Counted from the first letter of the stretch, positions 44,875 through 54,203 are shown. The stretch is DNA of 64,000 nt from Vibrio intestinalis (GCF_025195085.2 NZ_JANAVY020000008.1:62001-126000); one strand, 5' to 3'. A program made the numbers and translations. The notes: a model not told the origin generated them from the sequence alone.

Positions 44875-46044
44875 TTGAATATGAAGTTGTTTGGCAGTGC
44901 CTTAATCTTATCTGGCACCGCTCTTGGAGCAGGTATGTTGGCCATCCCGATGGTACTTGCACAGTTTGGGTTTATGGTCAGTGCTATTTTGATGCTGGTG
45001 ATCTTTGTAGGTACGACCTATTCAGCCCTGCTGCTAGCTGAAGCTTGTACCAAAGCTAAAGACAATGTGGGCATGAGTAGCATCGCTTACCTCACCCTTG
45101 GCCGCAAAGGCATGCACTTTATCAACTTCCTGTTTTACCTCTTGCTAGTGTGCATGTTGATCGCTTACATCATCGGTATTGGTGATCTGCTGCATAAGAT
45201 GTTGCTCGACCTCGGCTTAGAACTCTCTCCAAGCCAGTGCTATACAGTGTTCAGCTTAGTGATGGGTTTTGTCGTCGTCGCGGGTAAAAGCTACATTGAT
45301 AAGCTCAACCGTGCCTTATTCATCATAATGGTGGTGATGTTGTTTGTTGTGATCGCTTCGCTTCTAAGCAACGTTCAATGGGATTATCTAAGCCAAGCCA
45401 GTAATTTCACCAGTGGCGATGTGGTGCAATACAGCGCCGTGATCTTCACGAGTTTTGCCTCAATGGTCGTCATTCCTTCTTTGGTGATTTACAACCATGA
45501 AGCGAGCGCCAAACAAATTCGCAATATGATTCTGCTGGGTTCGATCATTCCTCTGGTTTGTTACCTTACATGGCTATTTGCCATCATTGGTAACTTGGGT
45601 ACAGAGGCAGTGAGCCAGTTCGACAATATTTCTCAACTTATCGCAGCTTTCAGTGGCCAAGCTGCCATGTTGAAACCGATTATTGCCATTTTCTCTGCAC
45701 TTGCTTTGGTGACATCGTTCCTTGGTGTGTCGATGGCACTGTTTGATCAAAACAAAGACGCATTAACAGAGAATAAGTTGGTGAGCTATGGCTTAACCTT
45801 TGTTTTACCGCTCGTGTTGGCGAAACTATTTGCCAATGAGTTCGTAAGCATGCTTGATTACGCGGGAATGGTATTGGTGTTCTTAGCGATTTGGGGCCCG
45901 CTGGCAATGGTACTTAAAGTAAGAAATCCACACTTTGAACATTTAAATAGAGACAATACTTACACTGCGGGCGGCGGTAATATCGCTCTAGTTCTAACCT
46001 TCAACTTTGGCGCGCTGATCTTCATCTCTTGGTTCATGGGTTAA
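44875..46044 (+). CDS. Aromatic amino acid permease (Mtr/TyrP/TnaB family)
   Basis: A 389-residue HAAAP-family symporter with eleven predicted helices. The N-terminal LFGSALILSGTALGAGMLAIPMVLAQFGF is the family hallmark, and YSALLLAEACTK and ASMVVIPSLVIYNHEA also fit. Tryptophan or tyrosine is the likely substrate; no tnaA or tyrosine gene is adjacent, so Mtr, TnaB and TyrP cannot be told apart. TTG 44875 is chosen because AAGGG ends nine bases before it; the ATG at 44881 would be 15 bases away. A bidirectional terminator follows. Confidence 0.88.
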   Translation: MNMKLFGSALILSGTALGAGMLAIPMVLAQFGFMVSAILMLVIFVGTTYSALLLAEACTKAKDNVGMSSIAYLTLGRKGMHFINFLFYLLLVCMLIAYIIGIGDLLHKMLLDLGLELSPSQCYTVFSLVMGFVVVAGKSYIDKLNRALFIIMVVMLFVVIASLLSNVQWDYLSQASNFTSGDVVQYSAVIFTSFASMVVIPSLVIYNHEASAKQIRNMILLGSIIPLVCYLTWLFAIIGNLGTEAVSQFDNISQLIAAFSGQAAMLKPIIAIFSALALVTSFLGVSMALFDQNKDALTENKLVSYGLTFVLPLVLAKLFANEFVSMLDYAGMVLVFLAIWGPLAMVLKVRNPHFEHLNRDNTYTAGGGNIALVLTFNFGALIFISWFMG

Positions 46045-46065
46045 GCATGACCTAAAGGATAAGCA

Positions 46066-46097
46066 AAAAAAGAGAGCTGATTTCAGCTCTCTTTTTT
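46066..46097. terminator. Bidirectional terminator
   Basis: GAGAGCTG (46072-46079) pairs with CAGCTCTC (46084-46091) over a 4-base loop and is flanked by an A run and a T run. It serves the permease and the convergent 46104-46994 gene. Confidence 0.88.
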
Positions 46098-46103
46098 CAT
46101 TTA

Positions 46104-46994
46104 CTAAGCCAAATTGCCCGCTTCTTGATGGGCGTTTCGGTCATGAAGATCGAGTATTATCTGAGTCTCCTGATCAACTCTCGTTGAGCCAAAAGAAGCC
46201 ATATATTTCACTACAGAATATCCCGAAGATGCTGACTGATAACGACTAAGCCATGTCTGAAACGCTTGTTGCTCAGACTTATCCTCGCGAGGAAAACGAC
46301 TCGTTGGACGTGATATATTCAAACGCCAAGGCTTAGGTGTCATTCGTGCTCGATAGCACTCTTGTTGCTGGCACAAGCGACTATAAAGCGGATCAACATG
46401 AAGCGCCTCAAACAAACGTTTTATCACGTCATCATTAGGAGCATAACGCTTATTCGTAAGGATAAATCGTACGCCAGAATGAGTTTCGTATACTCGAAAT
46501 GCTAGATGTGGATGCGCTTTTTGATACTTCTCGATCAATGATAAATAATACGACTTATCTTTAATTTTCCGACCAAAAACTCGCATTAGACGATCAGTAA
46601 AACTAGGAGGATAAACGTCAATATCACCAAATACGAGATGACTAGTATTTAAAATGGTTGCACCATAATTGTTGCGGCTTAATACCGCGATGGTCTCACC
46701 CGCTTGAGATTTAACTTCGTCAACAATTTCTTCTTTGACGAAATCAATCCAATAGTCGTAGTCATCGCCTTTAGAAAAGTCTCCTTGAATAAACGCGCTC
46801 ATCTTAAAGACTCGGCTTGCGGCACTTTGCTGCGCGGCTTGCTCACTCTCGTTCGATGCTCCCCATACCATTATATGGTCGTTTCCAAATACCTTTCTAT
46901 CAACAGACACTCTCTGTTTTTGCCAATATTTTGCGAACTTCATACTAGCCTCCGAGCCCAGCATACAAACGAAATGCTCATTTGCTGTTTTCAT
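46104..46994 (-). CDS. Conserved protein of unknown function with an acidic DID motif
   Basis: A 296-residue soluble protein. The pattern is one I recognise from many uncharacterised bacterial proteins: a WGASNESEQAAQQSAASRV segment (about 44-62), NYGATILNTSHLVFGDIDV with two Asp, RVYETHSGVRFILTNKRY, and DPLYSRLCQQQECYRARMTPKPWR with two Cys. The order DxD, then a THSGVRFI-like strand, then Arg/Cys-rich segment is reminiscent of primase-like catalytic folds, but this is a resemblance only. No function is established to my knowledge. It stands alone and ends at the shared terminator. Confidence 0.65.
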   Translation of the reverse strand: MKTANEHFVCMLGSEASMKFAKYWQKQRVSVDRKVFGNDHIMVWGASNESEQAAQQSAASRVFKMSAFIQGDFSKGDDYDYWIDFVKEEIVDEVKSQAGETIAVLSRNNYGATILNTSHLVFGDIDVYPPSFTDRLMRVFGRKIKDKSYYLSLIEKYQKAHPHLAFRVYETHSGVRFILTNKRYAPNDDVIKRLFEALHVDPLYSRLCQQQECYRARMTPKPWRLNISRPTSRFPREDKSEQQAFQTWLSRYQSASSGYSVVKYMASFGSTRVDQETQIILDLHDRNAHQEAGNLA

Positions 46995-47066
46995 TTATAT
47001 CGATCGCAAAAACAAAGGAACACATTCACACAGCAAATGCACCGAGGTGTCTTATATAAATTAAAC

Positions 47067-47092
47067 CAAATGCTACTTCCATTCAGCATTTG
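47067..47092. repeat. Inverted repeat overlapping the promoter direct repeat
   Basis: CAAATGC (47067-47073) and GCATTTG (47086-47092) are perfect inverted copies over a 12-base spacer. The right arm is the start of the first direct repeat. Confidence 0.5.
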
Positions 47093-47121
47093 ATATTTCG
47101 ATGTGCGGCATTTGATATTTC
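47086..47121 (+). repeat. Perfect 14-bp direct repeat, probable AraC-regulator site
   Basis: GCATTTGATATTTC occurs at 47086-47099 and 47108-47121, a 22-base period (two helical turns). It lies 62-97 bases upstream of the receptor start, directly before an AT-rich -10-like region. This is the geometry of tandem AraC-family sites; the regulator at 51437-52390 is the obvious candidate. Confidence 0.65.
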
Positions 47122-47182
47122 ATCACTACGTTTATTAATAATATTGAGCGCAATTTGTCACCAGTCGACATGGAGTCGCTCA

Positions 47183-49249
47183 ATGATTTTGCCCCGCTTA
47201 CCTTTCGCTTTAACTGCCATTAGCAGTGCGTTTTTAGTCGCGAACATCGCTCAAGCAGAGCAATCTGCTGATGAAACCTATGTGGTGACAGCTCGTCATT
47301 GGCAAGAACCCACATTGCTTGTTCCTGCGAGTGTAGAAAACATGGAGATTGAAGAACGGAAAGCCAGCCTAGAAACCTTAGAACAACAAACGAGTAATGT
47401 TCGTGTTGAGCAATCATCGGTGCAAACTCGTGTCGCTATTCGTGGCAGCACTGGCTACGACACGAGCTTGCAACAACCGGTCGGTTACTACCTCGATGAT
47501 ATTGCCTTACCGCTAGGCGGCACTCAGCTACCTGTGCTGTTTAACCTAGAGTCGGTAGAGGTCATCAAAGGACCACAAGGTGATTTATATGGACGTCATT
47601 CAGAAGCCGGTGTCGTCAAATTACAAAGCAAATCTCCAACTTGGCAAACGAGCGTAACGGCGCAGCTATCCTCGGGTATTACAGATGGTGCCAACGACTA
47701 TCAGCCATCGAATGTACTCATTTTGCGTGGTAGCAACACATTAATAACCGATACATTGGCAGGGTCTGTCGCCATACGTGCAGAGCAAACCACAGGGCCA
47801 CAAATCAACTTACTCGATGGCAATGAAGAAGGTGGAAAGCAAGATAACTTCTCAGGCGCTATTGGTTTTGATGGGGTAATCGGAGAGAACACCGAATGGC
47901 AATGGAGAAGTCATATTAGTCGCCAAAAGCTGGGTAAAGCCCAAATGCGCTACCTCACTGGTTTAGCGGCAACCGAACGCTTCACGACCAACTACAACAG
48001 CGATAGCTTTGAAAACCGAGATTCAGATATTCATTCTCTGCGTATTAACCGTGACTGGAATGGATTAACCTTCACCTCAATTACTGGCGGCACACTATTT
48101 AAGCGCGACTTTTCAACCGACTTAGACCTGACTCCGGCCCCCATTCCCTCCACCGAAATGGACATGCAGGATGAGATGCTATCGCAAGAGTTTCGACTCA
48201 CTAATGAGCCAGAAAGCCAAGATCTACGCTGGCTTGCAGGCCTGTATTTATACCAACAAGATAGCGATATAGATTTCACTATTGGCGGCAGCATGATGAT
48301 GCCCCGTAGCCAGAGGATCACCCATATCGAACAGTCTGGTATTGCTGGATTTGGTCAACTCGAATGGCAATTCCAACCAAATTGGGCACTCACCTTAGGC
48401 TTACGTGCAGAACACATCAACAAGAGCGGGAAACAGCAAATTAATGGCCTGTTTACGAGTGATTATCAGGCGGACCTTGACCATACCATTTGGTTGCCTA
48501 AAGCAAGTTTGAGCTATCAATTGTCTTCACTAAGCCAGCTCTATTTCACCGCAGCTCAAGGTTACCTGCCTGCTGGCTACAATTACGCTTCTGCGCAAAA
48601 TCTCGCTTCGTTCACCTACGATGAAGAAAAGAGCACGAACCTTGAGCTAGGCTATAAAGCGCTGCTATTAAACAACAAGCTAAGCCTATCTGGTGCGCTG
48701 TTCCATATTGAAACCAAAGACAAGCAAATCACCGATCTACAACCTGGTTTTATACAAACTATCTCTAACGCAGCACAGACCACCAGCTACGGTTTTGAGT
48801 TAGCCGCCGACTACCAATGGAATCAGGCCTTGAACAGTTTTATTCGTTTAGGGTCGATGAAAACAGAATCGGACCAATACATAGTGCATAGCTTTAATGG
48901 GTCTGGCTTTGTTGCCAATGATTTAGCGGGTAACGAATTACCATTAGCGCCTGAGTTTACTTACTCGCTTGGTCTTGAGTACTTAACACAGCAAGGTTGG
49001 TTCGCAAGAATCATCGGCTCAGGCAGTAGTGAATACTATTTTGATTCTGCCAACACACTGACTCATCCAAGCTACTTTACCCTTGATGCAGAAATCGGCT
49101 ATCAATTTAGCCAACTGTCTATCGCATTCAATGTCGACAATGCCTTTGATGAGCATCGTTACAGCCGCTCCGTTAGCACGCCAACAGGCATCGTGGTTGA
49201 AGACAGCCATGAGCGTTACTTTGGCTTAACGATTAAAATGGATTGGTAA
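47183..49249 (+). CDS. TonB-dependent siderophore receptor, second copy type
   Basis: A 688-residue outer-membrane receptor. A signal peptide is at about 1-25 (ending IAQA), then a TonB-box-like ETYVVTA, a plug with VRVEQSSVQTRVAIRGS, YYLDDIALPLGG and LESVEVIKGPQGDLYGRHSEAGVVKLQSK, and a barrel ending in KMDW with an aromatic last residue. The frame extends to 47090, but ATG 47183 is preferred because GGAG lies seven bases before it and the signal peptide starts there. It belongs to the FyuA-like branch by plug motifs, as does the receptor at 28119-30209. It begins a three-gene operon with a methyltransferase and an MFS transporter. Confidence 0.88.
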   Translation: MILPRLPFALTAISSAFLVANIAQAEQSADETYVVTARHWQEPTLLVPASVENMEIEERKASLETLEQQTSNVRVEQSSVQTRVAIRGSTGYDTSLQQPVGYYLDDIALPLGGTQLPVLFNLESVEVIKGPQGDLYGRHSEAGVVKLQSKSPTWQTSVTAQLSSGITDGANDYQPSNVLILRGSNTLITDTLAGSVAIRAEQTTGPQINLLDGNEEGGKQDNFSGAIGFDGVIGENTEWQWRSHISRQKLGKAQMRYLTGLAATERFTTNYNSDSFENRDSDIHSLRINRDWNGLTFTSITGGTLFKRDFSTDLDLTPAPIPSTEMDMQDEMLSQEFRLTNEPESQDLRWLAGLYLYQQDSDIDFTIGGSMMMPRSQRITHIEQSGIAGFGQLEWQFQPNWALTLGLRAEHINKSGKQQINGLFTSDYQADLDHTIWLPKASLSYQLSSLSQLYFTAAQGYLPAGYNYASAQNLASFTYDEEKSTNLELGYKALLLNNKLSLSGALFHIETKDKQITDLQPGFIQTISNAAQTTSYGFELAADYQWNQALNSFIRLGSMKTESDQYIVHSFNGSGFVANDLAGNELPLAPEFTYSLGLEYLTQQGWFARIIGSGSSEYYFDSANTLTHPSYFTLDAEIGYQFSQLSIAFNVDNAFDEHRYSRSVSTPTGIVVEDSHERYFGLTIKMDW

Positions 49250-49251
49250 TA

Positions 49252-50241
49252 ATGACTTTTGCTAACCAAACCAAAATGTTTGATATGCTGCATCGAGCCC
49301 TAGAATGGCCATTGATCGAAGCCGGTTTACGAAGTGGGGTGTTTGACGTACTTGCAACGCCTCATACCGCTAAGCAGGTTGCCAGCAAGTTTAATTGGCA
49401 ACTAAACCAAACCACTCTGTATTTGGATGCTTTGGCTAGTTTAAGCGTAATCAGCAAGCAACAAACGGTCTATCTCATTGCTCCCCAATATTCAGAGCTA
49501 CTGATATCAAACCAGCCCAAATCGATGGAGTGCACCTTGCTTCATCTTAGCGCAATCAAGATGACGACAGCTGCCCAAATCCTATCAATGCTAAATAGTG
49601 ATGAGCCACCTACCCAAGCAGTACATTTCGACGATGCTAACTTTTGGCAACAGTCGACCGCAAACTTGCGCTCATTCCATCGCAGTTTTGCTAGTGATTA
49701 CTACGCTGCCCTGCTGCAAAACCAACCCTTTTGGCCACATGTAAACAGCTTTCTAGAAATTGGGGCAGGCTCTGATGAGTTAGCTCAAGTTCTTACCTAT
49801 AGCAATCCCAAACTTGATTACCATATTTTCGATTTGCCCCAAGTGGTTGAACAACTCTCCCTTCAGTTCAACGGCAACGGGCAAATCATTTTTCATTCCG
49901 GCGATTATAACCATACTCAGCTCCCCCAAGGTTATGATCTGCTGTTTGCTTCAATGTCACTCTATTACGCTAACGATCTATCGAAGTTGATGAGACAGGC
50001 TAAGCAAGCCATCAATGACGGAGGCTGTTTTGTCAGCATTCACGAAGGTTTGACCGAACAAAGAACTCAGCCTCGACATCACGTTATTGGTCGATTTATC
50101 CCTGCAATGCGTGGTAATGATGTCTCTTTTCAACGTGGCGAAATTGCTCAGCACATGATGAAAGCCGGATTTACACAAGTGCACAGCCAAAGTATCACCA
50201 CCCCATTTGGGCCAATGGAACTCGACATCGCATTCAAATAA
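49252..50241 (+). CDS. SAM-dependent O-methyltransferase-like protein
   Basis: A 329-residue protein of the plant-type O-methyltransferase / acetylserotonin methyltransferase fold. An N-terminal dimerisation winged helix (about 5-85; PLIEAGLRSGVFDVLATPHTAKQVASKF) is followed by a SAM-binding domain with FLEIGAGSDELAQVL, the acidic FDLPQVVEQL, and DLLFASMSLYYANDLSKLMRQAKQAINDGGCFVSIHE. The start lies two bases after the receptor stop, so translation is probably coupled. The substrate is unknown. The close coupling with a siderophore-type receptor suggests it modifies the imported ligand or a derivative (inference). Confidence 0.83.
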   Translation: MTFANQTKMFDMLHRALEWPLIEAGLRSGVFDVLATPHTAKQVASKFNWQLNQTTLYLDALASLSVISKQQTVYLIAPQYSELLISNQPKSMECTLLHLSAIKMTTAAQILSMLNSDEPPTQAVHFDDANFWQQSTANLRSFHRSFASDYYAALLQNQPFWPHVNSFLEIGAGSDELAQVLTYSNPKLDYHIFDLPQVVEQLSLQFNGNGQIIFHSGDYNHTQLPQGYDLLFASMSLYYANDLSKLMRQAKQAINDGGCFVSIHEGLTEQRTQPRHHVIGRFIPAMRGNDVSFQRGEIAQHMMKAGFTQVHSQSITTPFGPMELDIAFK

Positions 50242-50253
50242 GGAAATATAATA

Positions 50254-51435
50254 ATGCAGCAGACTCGACCATTACTTTTTGCCTTAATCGCCAATGGCGC
50301 TGGCCACGCCTACTTTGCGATTAGTCTACCAACTATAGCGAGAAGTATGACCATGTCGGACATCAGTGTAGGCATGATCATGAGTCTATCCGCACTTTTG
50401 CTGATCATTACAGCCCCTATTTGGGGTTGGATGTGTGACAAGTTCGGTCGAAAACTGGTACTGACCATCGGATTGCTTTCTAGTGCCATCACCACATTTA
50501 TGTTGGCCATGTTGATCGAGTTCGTTGCGTTACTGCCCGCACTGTTTGCCAACCTGTTGTTTACGATAAGAGCAGTGCAGGCTGGGTTGAGTGCGGGATT
50601 AAAGCCAGCAACCCAAGCGACTGTTAGTGATATCACTCAATCTAACAATCGCATGCAAGCGATGGGAGTAATGGGAGCAACGTTTGGTGCTGGAACCGTT
50701 ATTGGCGGCTTAATGGCGGTGCTTAGCGGACAATCTTGGCTCGTCGAAGGTTTTATCGCTCTTAGCGCAATCATGGCTCTCTCATCGTTTTGGGTTATCG
50801 CTAAGCTACCAGAAACTCACAATCAAACCGTCACTGCGACCCGCCACTTTAATCTTAGAGCTGTTGCGCTCTATTTAGCTTCTACAACGCTCAGCTTGAC
50901 CATCTATAGCGGCTTACAACCTATCACCAGTTGGATACTGCAAGATCAGTTTGCTCTTAATGGAGACCAAACCATTAAGTTTACTGGCGCTATTATGATG
51001 AGCAGCATGTTGGCGATGATAATGACTCAAATCGTCTTAAGCCGCTGCAAAACCTTTCATTTAGATAAGCAAAGTTCAGTAAGAAAAATCGGTAGCCTGA
51101 TTTCGTCCATCGCACTGATTGCTTGCGTGTTTAGCTCAAGCACGCCGTTATTCGCTGCTTCAATGGGGTTATTGGGTATTGGATTGGGCCTGTTCTTACC
51201 GGCCAATTTGGCATTAATGACCGAGGCGGTCAGCCATCAACAACAAGGAAAGCTAGCGGGAATGAACGGGTTATGCCAAGGGCTTGGGCTCGCTCTTGGG
51301 CCAATAATGGCCAGCTTAGCCTACCAATATCACTATCAACTTGCCTATTATCTCTCGGCAGCAGCAATGGGGGCTTTACTGCTAATAACCCAACGTCAGG
51401 GCAAACCATCTCAGCAAAACTCCCACTCTATTTAA
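50254..51435 (+). CDS. MFS transporter of the second receptor module (YbtX-like context)
   Basis: A 393-residue protein with twelve predicted helices. Motif A is GWMCDKFGRKLVL between helices 2 and 3, and the drug/metabolite-efflux-like motif C region MGATFGAGTVIGGLMA is in helix 5. AAGGAAA precedes ATG by about eight bases, 12 bases after the methyltransferase stop. In the yersiniabactin locus an MFS protein (YbtX) accompanies receptor and regulator. Here it may move a ferric ligand inward across the inner membrane or export a processed ligand; the sequence does not decide. Confidence 0.84.
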   Translation: MQQTRPLLFALIANGAGHAYFAISLPTIARSMTMSDISVGMIMSLSALLLIITAPIWGWMCDKFGRKLVLTIGLLSSAITTFMLAMLIEFVALLPALFANLLFTIRAVQAGLSAGLKPATQATVSDITQSNNRMQAMGVMGATFGAGTVIGGLMAVLSGQSWLVEGFIALSAIMALSSFWVIAKLPETHNQTVTATRHFNLRAVALYLASTTLSLTIYSGLQPITSWILQDQFALNGDQTIKFTGAIMMSSMLAMIMTQIVLSRCKTFHLDKQSSVRKIGSLISSIALIACVFSSSTPLFAASMGLLGIGLGLFLPANLALMTEAVSHQQQGKLAGMNGLCQGLGLALGPIMASLAYQYHYQLAYYLSAAAMGALLLITQRQGKPSQQNSHSI

Positions 51436-51436
51436 A

Positions 51437-52390
51437 TCACGTGCAGTTACCCTGCTCAATACCTTTACGATACTCAGTTGGCGTAATGCCGTATTGAGAC
51501 TTAAAGGTTTGAGTAAAGTGGCTGGCACTACTAAAACCACAATTCAGTGCAATATCGGTAATGGCTTGGTCTGGGTTCGCTAAATAGTTCTTTGCTCTCT
51601 CTAAACGGTGCTGACGCAGCCACTCGAATACAGTTTTGCCAAACTGGGATTTAAACTGACGATTAAGCCGTGCATGACTCATTCCCGCTTGTTTTGCCAA
51701 ACTGTCTAAAGATGGAGGCTGAGCCAAGTTCTGGATTAATGCATCAATCACAGGTTGCAGGTTCGATTCTGATTGTTCATTTTGCGCTTGGTTGACTGGC
51801 GTTAACCAACGAGCGATCAATTCTAATGCTCTAGCTTCTGCTAACAACCTATCACTCACCGATAGCATCGGATTGCGCACTAGCTCAGCAATCCATTCCT
51901 CAGGTGACTGTTGAAACCCAAGCCGAATCATTTGGCTACCACATAGCTGCATAGGTTGCTCATCAGATTGGTGAAACGCTTGGTTGATTCGCTCGGTGGC
52001 GTACTTAATTACCGTCATTTTCGATAACGTGTTTGCTGGAGTAGTCCGCAAAAGTTCATCTTTTGCAGTACTCAATAACCAGACATCACCGGGTCTCACG
52101 GTACAACCTAACTGAGAAGTAACAAACTCAAACTGGCTGATACCTTCAACACCGAAAACCAACAAAGTGGTAGGTTTCGAATAAACAATACGAGAATGGT
52201 AAGGATTGGAAAACTGACATTCACTGACAGTACAACTAATGTCAGGACAAATATGAGCACTTAAGAACTCTGTTTGTTTAGCCTGTAATGGAAGTGAGTG
52301 CTTACGCCATTTTCCTTGTTCCCCAATCGGGCAATCTAAGTATTGGTCATCAATCAACCAAGGCTTATCTACCGAACTACCCATCCCCAC
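51437..52390 (-). CDS. AraC-family regulator (PchR/YbtA-like) of the second module
   Basis: A 317-residue protein. The N-terminal sensory half (about 1-215) includes SKPTTLLVFGVEGISQFEFV. The C-terminal DNA-binding domain has PSLDSLAKQAGMSHARLNRQFKSQFGKTVFEWLRQHRLERAKNYL and ITDIALNCGFSSASHFTQTFKSQYGITPTEYRKG, typical of PchR-type regulators. It is convergent with the MFS gene, their stops separated by one base. A Fur-like box is present upstream. It probably activates the receptor operon through the repeat at 47086-47121. Confidence 0.87.
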   Translation of the reverse strand: MGMGSSVDKPWLIDDQYLDCPIGEQGKWRKHSLPLQAKQTEFLSAHICPDISCTVSECQFSNPYHSRIVYSKPTTLLVFGVEGISQFEFVTSQLGCTVRPGDVWLLSTAKDELLRTTPANTLSKMTVIKYATERINQAFHQSDEQPMQLCGSQMIRLGFQQSPEEWIAELVRNPMLSVSDRLLAEARALELIARWLTPVNQAQNEQSESNLQPVIDALIQNLAQPPSLDSLAKQAGMSHARLNRQFKSQFGKTVFEWLRQHRLERAKNYLANPDQAITDIALNCGFSSASHFTQTFKSQYGITPTEYRKGIEQGNCT

Positions 52391-52425
52391 ATCCTTGTTA
52401 CTGCTTCAATAACCAACAATTCTAT

Positions 52426-52440
52426 TGAGAATGGATCTCA
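52426..52440 (-). promoter_or_regulatory. Fur-like box upstream of the second AraC regulator
   Basis: TGAGAAT-G-GATCTCA matches 10 of 14 positions of the Fur core and has TGAGA/TCTCA arms. It is 36-50 bases upstream of the regulator ATG. Confidence 0.45.
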
Positions 52441-52634
52441 TTTGCAAATCACCAGTAAACCTCGGCGAACCATCGTAAATCATAGAACTACACTCTTTAC
52501 AGTATCAATGGCTCAACAACTGACGCAAAAAAATGCCCAGCTTTTGGCTGGGCGAAATATTAAAACGACAAGGGATTTTCCTAGGAAAGAAGGGACTAAA
52601 TTGATGTTTGATTAATTCCATAATTAATCAAGTT

Positions 52635-52672
52635 GCCCACTCACCCTAAGGTGAACAAAAAGAGGAGTGGGC
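52635..52672 (-). terminator. Hairpin after the porin gene
   Basis: GCCCACTC (52635-52642) pairs perfectly with GAGTGGGC (52665-52672), with a smaller CACC/GGTG stem inside. There is no clear T run, so termination is only likely, or it may be a 3' end stabiliser. Confidence 0.4.
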
Positions 52673-52683
52673 ATTCACTTCGA

Positions 52684-54102
52684 TTAGAAGTTGTAGATGA
52701 ACGCTAGCTCGATACGAGCAATGTCATCGCTCGACGTACCTACTACATCACGGGTGTAATCACTTTCTAGCGCGTAGTACATATTCACTTCGCTCTTCAG
52801 GTTACCCGTTAGGTAGTTATGGAACTGTAGGTAGAACTGAGTGTATGCGTATTTTTCGTCTGAGTTTTCACCAAACAGCACATCTTGGTTCAACGTGTAG
52901 ATTGCGTCTTCGGTATTAGCACGCCATGTCGACATGAAACCAGTGATGATGCTTTGTTTTGGCGAGTATTCGATCACTGAGTAACCACCAAACTGCATCG
53001 CGTTACCGTAAGCGCCATCGTGTGCGAAGCCAACTGGGTCGCCTGTCCATAATGGGTTAAAGGTATTCACTTTATCGCTGTTCGCATCTGAGCCTGATGC
53101 GTAGTGCAAGTTCATACCTACGCGGTAGTTCCAATCAGCTTTCCAGTTATAGTTGAAATCAGCGTAAGCCATGTAAGCAGAAATATCTTTACCTGCATGA
53201 TCACCAAACTGGTAAACACCATCGACCATGTAACCGAAGCCTTCACTTACAAAATCATGAGCATGAATACCCAATACTTGAATATCAACATCACCGTCTG
53301 GTGCGTTCACAAAGCTTGAGTTAGTTAGCTCGTTGCTCATTACGTATGCTTGCATCGCACCAAAGTCCATACGCCAGTTAGCAAACAGACCGGTCGATTT
53401 CTTACCGTTAGTTTTGTCATCCCAGTTGCCTGCGAAACTGCCATCTTCAAACAGTGGGAATACTTCTTCACCGTAATAAGCATCAAAGTTGATGCCGTTC
53501 ACTTTGTACTTCGCGCTCACCGCATTCCAGCTAGATTGCACTGGGGTTGGTTCGCGGTTCATCATCTGCCATTCGTTTAGGTAGATTTCTTGGCGGCCAA
53601 GACGTGTGCTTAGGTATTGCTCACCGTCATCAAGCAATTTGAATTCAGCGAAGAACTGGTGGAAGTCAGTACCTGCATCGTCTACCGGGCCTGCTGCATC
53701 AAGGTTGGTGTAGTTGGTACGAATTTCACCGAACATACGCATCCAATCTTGGTAGGTTACATCCGCAGAGAACTGCATGCGTGAACGCAGTTCATTGTCT
53801 TTGCGAATGTCAGAGTCATACATGTGATTCCAGCGGTTATCCAAAGCCACTTTTACGTTACCAGCAAAAGAGACTTTCCAATCGCCATCTTCTGAAATAT
53901 CAAGACGCTTAAGTTTTTCAGAGAAGCTCTTATCCGCTTCTGCTAGGTTGTCGACATAGCTCCAATCTTCGTTAGCACGGTCGCCCCAGAACACAATTGG
54001 GCTGCGTTCTGGCCATGTTGAAGTTGGCGTTTCTGCCGCATGTAAAACACCCGAAACACACACTGCAAGTAGAGATAATGAACATTTTGTTAGAGTTTTC
54101 AT
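52684..54102 (-). CDS. Outer-membrane channel, alginate-export/porin-like
   Basis: A 472-residue protein with a signal peptide (about 1-23, ending LHAAE) and alternating beta-strand pattern to a C-terminal Phe (ELAFIYNF), typical of barrels inserted by BAM. Motifs such as SRMQFSADVTYQDWMRMFGEIRTNY and STRLGRQEIYLNEWQMMNREP resemble the AlgE-like alginate export/porin family, in which many members are sugar-uptake channels. The frame continues to 54156, but ATG 54102 has GGAAA upstream and begins the signal peptide. It is the last gene of the long sugar operon, so diffusion of the same substrate is inferred. Confidence 0.82.
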   Translation of the reverse strand: MKTLTKCSLSLLAVCVSGVLHAAETPTSTWPERSPIVFWGDRANEDWSYVDNLAEADKSFSEKLKRLDISEDGDWKVSFAGNVKVALDNRWNHMYDSDIRKDNELRSRMQFSADVTYQDWMRMFGEIRTNYTNLDAAGPVDDAGTDFHQFFAEFKLLDDGEQYLSTRLGRQEIYLNEWQMMNREPTPVQSSWNAVSAKYKVNGINFDAYYGEEVFPLFEDGSFAGNWDDKTNGKKSTGLFANWRMDFGAMQAYVMSNELTNSSFVNAPDGDVDIQVLGIHAHDFVSEGFGYMVDGVYQFGDHAGKDISAYMAYADFNYNWKADWNYRVGMNLHYASGSDANSDKVNTFNPLWTGDPVGFAHDGAYGNAMQFGGYSVIEYSPKQSIITGFMSTWRANTEDAIYTLNQDVLFGENSDEKYAYTQFYLQFHNYLTGNLKSEVNMYYALESDYTRDVVGTSSDDIARIELAFIYNF

Positions 54103-54203
54103 CTTATGATTTCCATATTTTGGGCACAGGGATCCCGCCCTATGCCCCGTGGCCATAGGAGGGAGCTTGTTATTGTTCGCGTTTAATTTGGGATTAGAGG
54201 CGC

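Noticed and set aside
47131..47150. TTATTAATAATA stretch considered as a Fur box for the second receptor
   Set aside because: It is AT-rich and partly symmetric but lacks the TGA/TCA arms; it fits a -10 region better.
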